From a virus, in IMG/VR virus record IMGVR_UViG_3300030333_000934, positions 1 to 53,004 of that record: DNA of 53,004 bases; one strand, given 5' to 3'. Position numbers and translations under genes: made by a program. The notes under the pieces are model-generated. The model was not told where the DNA came from, made no database searches, and was given only the letters and a program-made list of their open reading frames with translations. This document shows positions 44,818-53,004 of the stretch, piece by piece. The first letter of the stretch is position 1; each line of letters begins with the position of its first letter.

Positions 44818-45511
44818 ATTATCAAATACGAACATAAGTTGGGACGGGATAGGAGATGTTTTTGAAAATCATGGAACATCTGGTGTAAGATCTGGTGCTT
44901 ATATTGTTGGAGGGGGTAATGGAGAATTACAGGATCGTTCCCCAAGATCTGGTGGTAGTGCAAAAGGATCTGTAAGTGCAAATACATTTAGCGCAGATGA
45001 TTTTAAAGGGGCATTTAGGGTTGTGCCTGGTCACCAAACATACACAACAGGATCATCTAAAGGACAAGTTAATAACGCAATCTTCGGTTGGGGAACAGCA
45101 GGGGGTGTTCAAGCTGCAACTAGTGGATCAGTAACAACAGCACAAGGAACTCTTTTTGATGGAACAGATGCTTATACTACATCTGCAAAACCACTTTCAG
45201 AGTTAGGATCACAATTTAATTCAAATAAGTGGCTTAGTTTTATTGGTTATCATGCAGTCGGATTTACTTTTACTGGAATTATAGTGTTTGAAGGATCAGG
45301 AGCAGGTACAGGAGATACGGATTGGACTTCTATAACCTATGCTATTGATGGAACTTCTGGTGGTGCTGAGAATGGATCTGTAGGCACACAGCTAACAAGG
45401 TCTGGTAATTTTACAATGTCTAGTGGATATAGCCGAGTAATATGTTCTTCTTCTGCAATACTAGGATCATCAGCTATATTGGGATATAACACTTGGTATT
45501 GTCTGCGCTAG
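44810..45511 (+). CDS. Gly/Ser/Thr-rich structural-type protein, 233 aa
   Basis: Low-complexity beta-rich protein (GAYIVGGGNGELQDRSPRSG, SGSVTTAQGTLFDGTDAY). No charged repeats or collagen are present. Composition resembles fibre or head-decoration proteins. It ends just before a hairpin that closes the fibre module. Confidence 0.5.
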   Translation: MSKLSNTNISWDGIGDVFENHGTSGVRSGAYIVGGGNGELQDRSPRSGGSAKGSVSANTFSADDFKGAFRVVPGHQTYTTGSSKGQVNNAIFGWGTAGGVQAATSGSVTTAQGTLFDGTDAYTTSAKPLSELGSQFNSNKWLSFIGYHAVGFTFTGIIVFEGSGAGTGDTDWTSITYAIDGTSGGAENGSVGTQLTRSGNFTMSSGYSRVICSSSAILGSSAILGYNTWYCLR

Positions 45512-45513
45512 AT

Positions 45514-45537
45514 CTTGTATTTGACTATAAGTACAAG
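45514..45537 (+). other. Hairpin at the end of the fibre module
   Basis: A 10-pair stem with two G-U pairs (CTTGTATTTG / TAAGTACAAG, loop ACTA) lies three bases after the stop. No T-tract follows on the plus strand, so it is a processing or weak termination site. Confidence 0.4.
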
Positions 45538-45569
45538 AAAAGGGAAAATAAATCAATACAGGAGTAGAT

Positions 45570-45833
45570 ATGGTAGAAGAAACAAAGCCAGAAGGCCAAA
45601 AGAAATATAAATATCAGAGTAATGATGGAAAGGAAACTCTGTATGAATATAAAGATATGTCGCCTATTGGTCAAGAAGTCTTTAGAAGATTACAGAATTG
45701 CGAAATTAATAGAATAAGTATTAACGAAGCAGTTGATAATAACGAAATCCTACAAGCTCATTACCGAAATATTTTACATAAGGAACTTGGAATAGAAGAT
45801 GAGCAAAGCAAGCCAGAAGGAGATCCGAAGTAG
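45570..45833 (+). CDS. Hypothetical protein, 87 aa
   Basis: It has an AGGAG site upstream. A charged helical protein (YEYKDMSPIGQEVFRRLQNC). Unrecognised. It resembles small proteins preceding connector genes in marine siphophages. Confidence 0.5.
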   Translation: MVEETKPEGQKKYKYQSNDGKETLYEYKDMSPIGQEVFRRLQNCEINRISINEAVDNNEILQAHYRNILHKELGIEDEQSKPEGDPK

Positions 45834-45987
45834 CTTAGAACAGCACGAAGAAATATGTGCATTAAGATATAAGGCTATAGAAGATCGCTTAGAAGCAGGA
45901 TCTAAGAGATTTATAAGAATGGAAGGCATGATTATTGGCCTTTATGTTTTGATTATCGGCACCCAAATTCTTGGAGCAATATTATGA
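45799..45987 (+). CDS. Small membrane protein with C-terminal TM, 62 aa
   Basis: A charged coiled-coil N-terminus (QHEEICALRYKAIEDRLEAG) is followed by a TM (MIIGLYVLIIGTQILGAIL). The layout is like XhlA-type haemolysin/holin partners or small head-tail membrane proteins. It overlaps the previous and next genes. Confidence 0.5.
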   Translation: MSKASQKEIRSSLEQHEEICALRYKAIEDRLEAGSKRFIRMEGMIIGLYVLIIGTQILGAIL

Positions 45988-46646
45988 GTGGTTTGATAAT
46001 TACAACAGAGCCGACACAAGAGCCAGTAACTCTACAGGAAGTCAAAGAATATCTAAGGGTTGAAGATAATACAGATGAAAGAAATCTACGACCACTAATA
46101 GAAACAGCAAGAAGATTTGCTGAGGAACACATGAGCAGAACACTCATGTCCACAACTTATACACAATATCTAGATAGTGTTGATGAATTAGAAGATCCTT
46201 TATGGGAAGGTGTAAGGACAGGACCATATCTAAATTTTTACAAAAACTATATACAACTAGCGAAAGCACCTGTTATATCTGTTGCTCATGTTAAGACTTA
46301 TGACGATAGCGATAATGCTACAACTATGTCTAGTTCTAAATACTATGTAGATAACGCAGGAGAGCCTGCAAGATTAGTTCTTAGAACAGGGGAAACTTGG
46401 CCTAGTGCTTTAAGAGTAGCTAATGCAATAGAGATACAGTTTTCAGCAGGTTATTCATCTGCATATTCTATTCCAGAGCCAATAAGAATGGGTATATTGC
46501 AACATATAGCATTTCTATATGAGCAAAGGGGCGATAATTTAGAGTATCAATCAGCAAATCAATTCCCCTTAATGATTAAATCTCTATATGCCCCTTATGT
46601 CATTCATAAAGGTTTGGGATCTTCTACATTAATGGCTCTCGGTTAG
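45984..46646 (+). CDS. Head-tail connector (gp6/gp15-like adaptor)
   Basis: This 220-aa protein has the connector pattern EPVTLQEVKEYLRVEDNTDERNLRPLIETARRFAEEH at the start and a C-terminal helix ending IRMGILQHIAFLYEQRGD. That is the phage gp6-like head-tail connector family, sitting below the portal. It overlaps the preceding small membrane gene by four bases. Confidence 0.85.
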   Translation: MSGLIITTEPTQEPVTLQEVKEYLRVEDNTDERNLRPLIETARRFAEEHMSRTLMSTTYTQYLDSVDELEDPLWEGVRTGPYLNFYKNYIQLAKAPVISVAHVKTYDDSDNATTMSSSKYYVDNAGEPARLVLRTGETWPSALRVANAIEIQFSAGYSSAYSIPEPIRMGILQHIAFLYEQRGDNLEYQSANQFPLMIKSLYAPYVIHKGLGSSTLMALG

Positions 46647-46649
46647 ATT

Positions 46650-46994
46650 ATGGCAGGGCATGTTTTACAGAACATAGGCAAATTAAAATTCCTAGTTGAA
46701 CTACAATCAGCAACAACTACGAGTGATGGCGCAGGTGGAGTAACAGAAGCATACTCAAAGATCGCTGATATATGGTGCGATATACAGCCGATTTCAGCTA
46801 TAGAGGAGTATAGGCAAGGGAAACTCAAAGAAAAGGTCACACACAAGCTAATAATGCGTTATAGAAGCGATATTAACACCTCATATAAGATAGTTTATGG
46901 ATCTAGAGAGTTCAATATACGAGGTATTTTAGATCTTGGAAATCGCAATAGATTTTTAGAAGTAAAAGTAGAGGAAGGTGTTGCACATGGCTAA
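46650..46994 (+). CDS. Head closure / head-tail adaptor protein
   Basis: This 114-aa beta protein (LKFLVELQSATTTSDGAGGVTE, WCDIQPISAIEEYRQGK, LIMRYRSDIN, YKIVYGSREFNIRGI) matches phage head-tail adaptors of the SPP1 gp16 / HK97 type. Its order after the connector is standard. Confidence 0.85.
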   Translation: MAGHVLQNIGKLKFLVELQSATTTSDGAGGVTEAYSKIADIWCDIQPISAIEEYRQGKLKEKVTHKLIMRYRSDINTSYKIVYGSREFNIRGILDLGNRNRFLEVKVEEGVAHG

Positions 46995-47448
46995 GAAAAG
47001 CAGAAAAGGAGATCTAGCAGATATAGAAAAAATAATCAGAGAAAGACTAGGTAATGTTAAAAACAATGTTGTAAGAGCAACAGCAAGGTCAACCCAAGTA
47101 GTTCTAAAAGAAGCTGTAGATAGGATTTCATCTGGTGGAAGATCTGGAAGGCAATATGTTAAAAAAAGTGGAGTAATACATACTGCTTCTGCACCCGGCG
47201 AATATCCAAAAACAGATACAGGAGAATTAATTAGATCTATATTTACAAACATAGAAACTAAGGGATCTGTAGTTGTAGGACAAATTATTTGCGATGCTGA
47301 ACATGGTGCGCCATTAGAGTTTGGAACAATGCACATGGATCCCAGACCATTTATGCAACCGAGCCTTGATAGTAAATCTGGGGAAATATATCAGATCTTT
47401 GCACAAGAAGGTTATTTAAAAACAACTAGAGGTGGAGGAGTTAATTAA
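46987..47448 (+). CDS. HK97 gp10-like tail/neck protein
   Basis: The start at 46987 (MAKKSRKGD) replaces an upstream TTG in frame. This 153-aa protein is basic at the N-terminus, with ASAPGEYPKTDTGELIRS and APLEFGTMHMDPRPFMQPS, which are signatures of the HK97 gp10 family linking tail completion to the neck. It overlaps both neighbours by up to eight bases. Confidence 0.88.
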   Translation: MAKKSRKGDLADIEKIIRERLGNVKNNVVRATARSTQVVLKEAVDRISSGGRSGRQYVKKSGVIHTASAPGEYPKTDTGELIRSIFTNIETKGSVVVGQIICDAEHGAPLEFGTMHMDPRPFMQPSLDSKSGEIYQIFAQEGYLKTTRGGGVN

Positions 47449-47849
47449 TGGCTATAGGTCAATTCGCTTTTCAGCAAACTATATTTACTGCTCTATCTAA
47501 TGACAATACATTAACATCTACTTATGGAGCAACTATCGTAGATGAAGTAACGAGTTCTACTAGCTACCCATTCGTCACTATAGGAGAAGAAACTACAAGT
47601 GATTTCTCTACTAAGACAGAAGAAGGTGGCCAAGTTACTATCAATATCCACATTTGGTCGGATTACAAAGGTAGTAAGGAATGCAAACAAATCATGGACA
47701 AAATACATGATCTATTGCATGATAGTAGTCTGAGTGTTAGTGGATATAATCTCATAAATTGTAGATTTGAATTTTCTGACATTCTAAAAGACCCAGATGG
47801 GATAACTAGGCACGGAGTTATGAGATTTCGTGCAGTTTTATTAGGATAA
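47448..47849 (+). CDS. DUF3168-type tail terminator protein
   Basis: This 133-aa protein (QQTIFTALSNDNTLTSTYG, SYPFVTIGEETTSDFST, INIHIWSDYKGSKECKQIMDKI, GVMRFRA) matches DUF3168, the tail terminator family that caps the tail tube. It sits directly before the major tail protein. Confidence 0.85.
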   Translation: MAIGQFAFQQTIFTALSNDNTLTSTYGATIVDEVTSSTSYPFVTIGEETTSDFSTKTEEGGQVTINIHIWSDYKGSKECKQIMDKIHDLLHDSSLSVSGYNLINCRFEFSDILKDPDGITRHGVMRFRAVLLG

Positions 47850-47874
47850 TTTTTATAGAAAAATAGGAGAAAAT

Positions 47875-48288
47875 ATGGCAGCACAAAAAGGAGCCGCACT
47901 TTTATTAAAAGTAGGAAATGGTGGAAGTCCAGAAACTTTTACCACAGTCGCAGGACTGCGTTCTACATCTATAACTCTTAATGATGAAGCAGTAGATGTA
48001 ACCAACAAGGATAGTTCTGGTAACAGAACACTATTACCTGATGGGGGCATTAACTCAATATCTGTTTCTGGATCTGGTGTTTTTACCGACCATGCTACAG
48101 AAGCGACTTTAAGAGCAACGATGAACGCATCTTCTTTTACAAACTTCCAAATTTTAGTCCCAGATTTCGGCACTTATACAGGAGCATTTATGTGTAGTTC
48201 GTTAGAATATGCAGGCGAGTATAATGGCGAAGTAACATATTCTGTTACTTTAGAGAGTTCTGGTGCTATAACCTTTGCTACAGTTTAA
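47875..48288 (+). CDS. Major tail tube protein
   Basis: This 137-aa protein starts AAQKGAALLLKVGNGGSPETF, then has TSITLNDEAVDVTNKDSSG and the beta-rich GVFTDHATEATLRA. It resembles TP901-1-type and gene-transfer-agent major tail proteins. It has an AGGAG site upstream and is the expected abundant tube subunit. Confidence 0.85.
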   Translation: MAAQKGAALLLKVGNGGSPETFTTVAGLRSTSITLNDEAVDVTNKDSSGNRTLLPDGGINSISVSGSGVFTDHATEATLRATMNASSFTNFQILVPDFGTYTGAFMCSSLEYAGEYNGEVTYSVTLESSGAITFATV

Positions 48289-48296
48289 GGATAACG

Positions 48297-48557
48297 ATGG
48301 CTTGGGAAATTTGTGAAGTTAGTCTAGGTGGAAAGACTAAACATTCTGCACAAGCAGATGGGAGTATTATTTTTATTCCCTATGTTAAAGGAATGAAAGT
48401 CGGAGAAACTATATCTGTAAATGGTAAGGCAAAAGAAGTTGATTCTTGGGAGTTGGATCCCAGAGAAGAAGCTATAACAATTAAACTCGCAATGGCGAGT
48501 AAGGAAGCGAAAGCTGAGGAGAAGTCAGATGGCAAACAAGTTAAAGGGCCAAGTTAA
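48297..48557 (+). CDS. Small tail-region protein, 86 aa
   Basis: Small beta protein (GGKTKHSAQADGSIIFIPYVKG, DPREEAITIKLAMASKE) with a charged C-terminus. A short gene often lies between the tail tube and the chaperone genes. It overlaps the chaperone start by 29 bases in another frame. Confidence 0.5.
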   Translation: MAWEICEVSLGGKTKHSAQADGSIIFIPYVKGMKVGETISVNGKAKEVDSWELDPREEAITIKLAMASKEAKAEEKSDGKQVKGPS

Positions 48558-48879
48558 GTTACAGTTAGGATCTAAAGAATATACAGCTAGACTAACTATA
48601 GACGCAATAATCAATATTGAAGATAGCCTTAATATGGGTATCGTCAAGATTGCTACTAGAATGTCGGAAGGCGATGTGAGAATGTCGCAAGTAGTATCTA
48701 TCCTAACCCCTGCACTAAGGGGTGGTGGAAATGATGTACAGCCGAAAGATGTAATTAAATTAATTTCAGAAGTTGGGATAGTTCCTGCAACTGCAGCAGT
48801 AGCGCAGTTACTTATGGAAGTATTAACACACCAACAGTCAGAGGACAGCGAAGAAAAAAAGCCAAAAAAGGAAGAATAA
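48529..48879 (+). CDS. Tail assembly chaperone, short (G-like) product
   Basis: This 116-aa protein contains GQVKLQLGSKEYTARLTIDAIINIEDSLNMGI and resembles the gene-transfer-agent and siphophage tail chaperone family. It ends in a Lys/Glu-rich tail. Just before the stop are two A-AAA-AAG heptamers in the reading frame. A -1 shift there joins it to the next frame, which ends at 49079, giving a G-T fusion. Confidence 0.85.
   Translation: MANKLKGQVKLQLGSKEYTARLTIDAIINIEDSLNMGIVKIATRMSEGDVRMSQVVSILTPALRGGGNDVQPKDVIKLISEVGIVPATAAVAQLLMEVLTHQQSEDSEEKKPKKEE
48855..48870 (+). promoter_or_regulatory. Two tandem A-AAA-AAG -1 frameshift sites
   Basis: Slippery heptamers occur at 48855-48861 and 48864-48870, both in the zero frame of the chaperone gene, 9 bases apart. 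A -1 shift at either stays open to the stop of the second frame at 49077-49079. The A-AAA-AAG heptamer is the classic strong bacterial -1 slippery site. Confidence 0.85.
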
Positions 48880-48908
48880 CAAGTGATTTTCTTCCTATAC
48901 AGAGATAT

Positions 48909-49079
48909 ATGCAAATCTGCATAGGAATGATCGGTTGGCAACCTTCCGAATTCTGGAACGCATCTACACAAGAGGTTTGGTCGGCTATTGATGGATTTGC
49001 CGAGTTCAATGGCGATGGTAAAGAAAAACCTATGGATCGTGATGAACTAGAAGAAATGATGGAGTTATACCCAGACTAA
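48909..49079 (+). CDS. Tail assembly chaperone, C-terminal (T-like) part, read by -1 frameshift
   Basis: This frame shows QICIGMIGWQPSEFWNAST and EVWSAIDGFAEF, a TAC_6/DUF2376-type W-x-P-x-x-F-W motif. It is open from the slippery sites through FLPIQRY to the stop, so its main product is probably the frameshift fusion spanning 48529-49079. The ATG at 48909 could also be used alone, though no good ribosome binding site precedes it. The fusion would chaperone the tape measure gene that follows with TAATG overlap. Confidence 0.75.
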   Translation: MQICIGMIGWQPSEFWNASTQEVWSAIDGFAEFNGDGKEKPMDRDELEEMMELYPD

Positions 49080-51598
49080 TGGCTAAAACAGTAGATCAGT
49101 TACTTATAGAGATTAAAGCTGAAACAAGTCAGCTACAAAAGGATCTTAAACAAGTAAAAGCAAAACTTGGCGAAAGTAATAAAGAAGCCAAGAAATTCAA
49201 ACTAAATATGCGTGCAGTAGCTACAGCACTTGCAAGTATAGGTGCAGGGGTAGCTATAAAAGGTATCGTAGATACTACAAGAAAGTTTGAAGATCTAAAT
49301 GCAACTCTAAAAGCTATTACAGGATCTGCTGATACTGCAGCACTTTCTTTTGATGTAATCCGACAATTTACATCTAAAACAACATTCCAATTAGATAATG
49401 TCGCCCAAGCATTTATAACACTATTACAGGCAGGTATTGTTCCTACAGAAGATGCTCTTACAGATTTTGGTAATCTAGCTGCAGCTTTTGGTAAAGATAT
49501 ATCCCTAGTAGCACAGGCAACATTCCGAGCCATAACAGGCGAAATGGAGATGTTAAAGCAGTTTAATGTTATCGCAAGAATAGAAGGCGATAAGATAAAA
49601 ATGACCTTTGATGGAGTTACACAAGAGATAGATAGAAATGGTCGTTCAGTAGCCGATTATCTAAGAAATATTGCACAAATGAAATTCCCAACTGCTATTG
49701 CAGATAGAGCAAATACTCTTTCTGGTGCTTTTTCTAACCTTAGTGACGCATTTGCAGAATTTCAATTAGCTATTGGAGATCAGTTCAAGGGTGTTTTAAC
49801 TGAAATAGTTAAAGATATGACAGAATTGCTTTATGCAGCACAACCTTTGGCCCAAGTTATTGGGTACACTCTTAAATTTGCACTTATAGCAGTAGGTAAA
49901 CCACTATTATTTTTAATAGAAAACTTTAAATGGTGGATCGGTGCTTCACTTCCTTTGGTATTTATGGCACTTAGAGGTGCGGTTGTAGCACTTTCTTATG
50001 GTTTCTTCTTCGCCTATAGCAACTTATTAAAACTTAATACAGCTATGGCTACATTTAATGCTTTATCTAAGGCATCTAGGTTAAATGTTATTTTAGCTGC
50101 AATAGGTATTCTTGTTGTTCCACTAGCAGATCTTGTATTTGGATTTAGTGATTACAATGAAGAAGTTGAAGATACTATAGATATAAACGAACAATTAGCT
50201 GCAAGTTTAGAGAAGCCATTACCATTCTTACAACGACTAGGAGTAGGATTAAAAAGTGCATTAGCTACTATGCAACAGTTCGGTGTAGCAACTAAAACTA
50301 CCGACCAAGAGATAAGAGAATTAATGAATTTTGAAGGTGGGCCACTAGAAGCACTTAAACAATTAGAAAATGAATATATAGCAGGTCGTATTCAAGAAAT
50401 GAAGGGAAGTCAGCAAGGTCGTTCTGCACTTGGTTTAACTGACGAATACAGAATGGTAACTCCAGTAGGTGGTGGGCCACCAGAAATGCGATTTAGTGAT
50501 CGTATAGCAGATTTTGCTAAATACAAAGAAACTTACAAAGCATTAAGAGAAGAATTTTTTAGCACAGAATTTGATGGTGCTACAGAAGAAGAAGTATTAA
50601 GAAGAATTGGTCTAATGAGTTTAGGGGATCTAGACCCATTACTCCAAGATATAAGAAGCGCAATTACAGCTACATTTAGCGATACTGCACAGATAGAAAC
50701 GCTGTTAGAAGATCATAAACAAGGTGGGGCATTGCTGACTGATATGTATAACAACGCAGGAGGTGCTGCAGCATTTTATGGCAAGACTGTAGAGGAGATT
50801 GTGCCAATTCTTGGACAGATGCTTTTAGATCATAAAGATCTATCAGATACAGCTTCAAATATGCTAGACACTATAGCCAAATCCAAAGATCCTTTAAGAG
50901 ATCTCAAAAAGATTACAGACGATAATAAAGAATCATTTAGAGAATACTTTGATGAAATAAAAGAAAAATATCCAGAAATGTTTAGAGATTTTGAACATTT
51001 TGTTGAGGAATACAATATTGCGATGGATAAAATGGATAAGACTGCTGAGAAAACAAGCAAAACATTTAGTGGAGAACTTAAAGATGCTGTAGTTACTGCT
51101 TCTAACTCTTTTACTAACGAATTTGTAAGTTCTTTGCTAGAGGGGGAAAATGCTCTCCAAGCCTTTAGAGATTTTGCAAAGAATATAGTCAGTCAGATAA
51201 TATCTATCTTCTTACAAATGGCGATAGTAAATAAAATTATTAACCATGTTTTCAATTTGACAGGAGAAGATGCTCTAACCACTATAGATCTTAAAAAGAA
51301 ATCAGCAGGTGGTGGATCAGCATATCCAAATCAAGCTATGCTCGTAGGTGAAAGAGGTCCAGAATTATTTATCCCTCATACAGCAGGGAATATTGCTAAT
51401 GGTATGAATACTAGAAATATGCTTGGAGGTGGTACACCAATAGTTGTAAATCAATCTATTAATCTATCTACAGGTGTAGTAGGTACAGTAAGATCAGAAG
51501 TTATGAATATGATGCCCCAAATAGCAGAAGCAACAAAAGGAGCAGTAGCCGAATCTGCAAGAAGGGGTGGAACTTACAGAAAAGCATTTCAAGGATAG
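49079..51598 (+). CDS. Tape measure protein
   Basis: This 839-aa protein has an N-terminal coiled coil (residues 5-50), then AAFGKDISLVAQATFRAITG and QFNVIARIEGD, typical of siphophage tape measures. Several hydrophobic segments (about 270-375) follow, and a C-terminal part ends SYPNQAMLVGERGPELFIPH-like, seen in many tape measures. The length predicts a tail of roughly 125 nm at 1.5 Angstrom per residue of helix. It is directly downstream of the frameshifted chaperone, as in lambda-type tails. Confidence 0.9.
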   Translation: MAKTVDQLLIEIKAETSQLQKDLKQVKAKLGESNKEAKKFKLNMRAVATALASIGAGVAIKGIVDTTRKFEDLNATLKAITGSADTAALSFDVIRQFTSKTTFQLDNVAQAFITLLQAGIVPTEDALTDFGNLAAAFGKDISLVAQATFRAITGEMEMLKQFNVIARIEGDKIKMTFDGVTQEIDRNGRSVADYLRNIAQMKFPTAIADRANTLSGAFSNLSDAFAEFQLAIGDQFKGVLTEIVKDMTELLYAAQPLAQVIGYTLKFALIAVGKPLLFLIENFKWWIGASLPLVFMALRGAVVALSYGFFFAYSNLLKLNTAMATFNALSKASRLNVILAAIGILVVPLADLVFGFSDYNEEVEDTIDINEQLAASLEKPLPFLQRLGVGLKSALATMQQFGVATKTTDQEIRELMNFEGGPLEALKQLENEYIAGRIQEMKGSQQGRSALGLTDEYRMVTPVGGGPPEMRFSDRIADFAKYKETYKALREEFFSTEFDGATEEEVLRRIGLMSLGDLDPLLQDIRSAITATFSDTAQIETLLEDHKQGGALLTDMYNNAGGAAAFYGKTVEEIVPILGQMLLDHKDLSDTASNMLDTIAKSKDPLRDLKKITDDNKESFREYFDEIKEKYPEMFRDFEHFVEEYNIAMDKMDKTAEKTSKTFSGELKDAVVTASNSFTNEFVSSLLEGENALQAFRDFAKNIVSQIISIFLQMAIVNKIINHVFNLTGEDALTTIDLKKKSAGGGSAYPNQAMLVGERGPELFIPHTAGNIANGMNTRNMLGGGTPIVVNQSINLSTGVVGTVRSEVMNMMPQIAEATKGAVAESARRGGTYRKAFQG

Positions 51599-51601
51599 AT
51601 T

Positions 51602-52504
51602 ATGAAAAAGATAACAATGCCTGCGACACCTAATTTCGTAAGATCTAATTTTGCATTAGTTAGGACTGTAAGCCAGACTATGTCCCCATTTTCTGGAAAA
51701 GTGCGAACACAAGATTTTGGAGGAGTATTTTGGAAAATGGAAGCGCAACTCCCCCCTATGTCTAGAGCGCAAGCAGTAGAGTGGCAAAGTTTCTTATTAG
51801 AAGCCGAAGGGCAGACTAATGTATTTGAACTTGCAGACCCAGATGCTAAGACTAATACAGGAACATATAATCAATCACATTTACAAGTAGAAGCAAGAAT
51901 TACAGATACCAGTGTTACTCTTACTTGGGCCAACTCAACTAGCAGATTAACAAGTAGTGACGCAGTATTTACTACATCAGCAGTAAGTGTTGGAGATTAC
52001 ATACATATAACTGGTGCAACTAACGAAGAAAATAATGGCACACATAAGATAACAGCTAGAGTAAGCGACACTATTGTTGTTCTAGGAGATAGTTATTTAA
52101 CAGATGAAAGTAATACAGCTAGTTGTAAAATACAGCAGAATGTAAAAGGGGCGACAGCTTTATCTCTAAAGGGATCTTCAAACTCAGCAACAGGAACAAT
52201 AAAGAAAGGAGATTATCTTGGGATAAGAACTACATCTAATTCTAGTGATACAACAAATCCTAGTGATCCACTACAGATAGTTATGGTCGTAGAAGATGCT
52301 ACTGAAACTGATGAAGGTGGAAGTGCTAGAAATCACTATAGTGTAAAGATACAACCTAAGCTAAGACAGAATTCTGCTGACGATCACTATATAAGATTTA
52401 CAAGTCCAAAAGGTATGTTTCGCCTTGTATCAAGTGAACAAGATTGGTCAGCAGATGCTGTAAGTAATTATGGGATCTCTATATCGTGTATTGAGGTAGT
52501 GTAA
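51602..52504 (+). CDS. Distal tail protein
   Basis: This 300-aa protein starts with FVRSNFALVRTVSQTMSPF, then GVFWKMEAQLPPMSRAQAVEW, which resembles distal tail proteins that follow the tape measure. The middle (about residues 85-215) is an inserted beta-rich domain containing VGDYIHITGATNEENNG. The end is FRLVSSEQDW. It overlaps the next tail gene by one base. Confidence 0.75.
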   Translation: MKKITMPATPNFVRSNFALVRTVSQTMSPFSGKVRTQDFGGVFWKMEAQLPPMSRAQAVEWQSFLLEAEGQTNVFELADPDAKTNTGTYNQSHLQVEARITDTSVTLTWANSTSRLTSSDAVFTTSAVSVGDYIHITGATNEENNGTHKITARVSDTIVVLGDSYLTDESNTASCKIQQNVKGATALSLKGSSNSATGTIKKGDYLGIRTTSNSSDTTNPSDPLQIVMVVEDATETDEGGSARNHYSVKIQPKLRQNSADDHYIRFTSPKGMFRLVSSEQDWSADAVSNYGISISCIEVV

Positions 52505-53004
52505 TGGCTACTAGACCCAATCTAACTACACCTGTAACAACAAGGCTCGGATCTGATACACAGAAAGGTTTATTTTTTGCTATAAAAGCCGAATTTGACA
52601 CATCTACTGTTAGGGTTTGGTCAGGAAAAGAAACTCTATCTATCGGAGGAGAAGATTATATTGGTGGTGGAGATCTAATTAATGTTGCTCCTGTAAAAGA
52701 ATCAAATGATGTTAGATCAGAGGGATTAACTATAACCATATCTGGTATGAATGATACGATTATGGGTTATGCAGTAGCAGAAAATTATCACTTCCGACCA
52801 CTTACTTTTATGATGGGATATTTAATGGGCGACTCTCTTGAAGTAGCAGGTACAATAACCCTGTTTAAAGGTCGTATGATTGTCCTAACAGTAAATGATA
52901 ACCCTAACTCTCCTACTATTACCATTCAATGTGAAAATCGCTTAGCCGATCTCTCTCGCCCTTCTAATTTACGATATACAAAAGAATCGCAAGAGTATTT
53001 AGCA
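52504..53004 (+). CDS. Distal tail (DUF2163/GTA-like) protein, 5' part, cut by contig end
   Basis: It starts MATRPNLTTPVTTRLGSD, with TAATG overlap. The visible 167 residues (with FFAIKAEFDTSTVRVW, YIGGGDLINVAPVKESNDV, GMNDTIMGYAVAENYHFRPL and FKGRMIVLTVNDNPNSPTI) are the N-terminal domain of the tail protein whose remainder, including the Hint domain, is at 1-727. The frame is continuous across the circular junction. The repeated stretch begins at 52869. Confidence 0.88.
   Translation, partial: MATRPNLTTPVTTRLGSDTQKGLFFAIKAEFDTSTVRVWSGKETLSIGGEDYIGGGDLINVAPVKESNDVRSEGLTITISGMNDTIMGYAVAENYHFRPLTFMMGYLMGDSLEVAGTITLFKGRMIVLTVNDNPNSPTITIQCENRLADLSRPSNLRYTKESQEYLA
52869..53004. repeat. Right copy of 136-bp terminal direct repeat
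   Basis: It matches bases 1-136 at 135 of 136 positions, the difference being C at 52947 where the left copy has A at 79. See the left copy for interpretation. Confidence 0.95.

Overview
The window is a near-complete, probably circular genome of an AT-rich tailed bacteriophage with siphovirus-type morphogenesis genes. The first 136 bases (1-136) recur as the last 136 bases (52869-53004) with one mismatch (position 79 = 52947, a synonymous A/C change), and one tail gene runs off the right end and resumes in frame at the left end. The unique genome is therefore about 52.87 kb, circular or circularly permuted. A lipoprotein/Rz-like spanin pair, a GH24 lysozyme and curli outer-membrane secretion genes imply a Gram-negative host. 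The base composition, marine-phage-type genes (DUF2958, P4H-like oxygenases, the portal C-terminal domains) and CsgG/CsgF together suggest a marine alphaproteobacterium such as SAR11. That host is inference. I found no integrase, DNA polymerase, RNA polymerase, tRNA or DNA methyltransferase.

Layout. (i) 28121-35470 (+): terminase subunits, portal with an unusual C-terminal extension, Mu F-like minor head protein, prohead protease, HK97-type capsid, possible decoration protein, then a strong terminator. (ii) 35525-45511 (+): a fibre module centred on a 1398-aa collagen-like fibre and a translationally coupled set of modifying enzymes. (iii) 45570-53004, continuing at 1-6361 (+): connector, neck, tail tube, frameshifted tail chaperone, tape measure, distal tail and tail tip, and three tandem paralogous fibre proteins. 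(iv) 6358-14602 (+): holin-like membrane proteins, then a CsgF/CsgG/curlin/FecR/CHASE2-adenylate cyclase cassette, spanins, a nuclease and lysozyme. (v) 14610-21079 (-): small early-type genes, an HNH protein, a single-strand-annealing protein and a PD-(D/E)XK exonuclease. (vi) 21207-24390 (+), divergent from (v): small HTH regulator, nucleotidyltransferase, ParB-like protein, TAGT-type glycosyltransferase and epimerase. (vii) 24375-28036 (-): primase-helicase, replication-initiator-like protein, nucleotide-sugar dehydrogenase and two small proteins.

The outstanding system is the collagen module. The fibre has roughly 316 Gly-X-Y triplets. Every lysine I could find in them sits in the Y position (X-Lys-Gly, the lysyl hydroxylase consensus) and proline occurs only in X. 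Downstream, with overlapping or closely spaced genes, come a P4H-like 2-oxoglutarate oxygenase, a small protein, an FkbM methyltransferase, a cupin, and a 621-aa protein. The last fuses a GT25 (collagen galactosyltransferase-like) domain, a PLOD/LH3-like glucosyltransferase domain and a PLOD-like lysyl hydroxylase domain. This looks like a self-contained phage pathway for lysine hydroxylation and glycosylation of a collagen fibre. A second distinctive module is the curli-secretion plus FecR/CHASE2-adenylate cyclase cassette, which looks like captured cell-surface and second-messenger functions. All functional assignments come from reading motifs; no database search was run.
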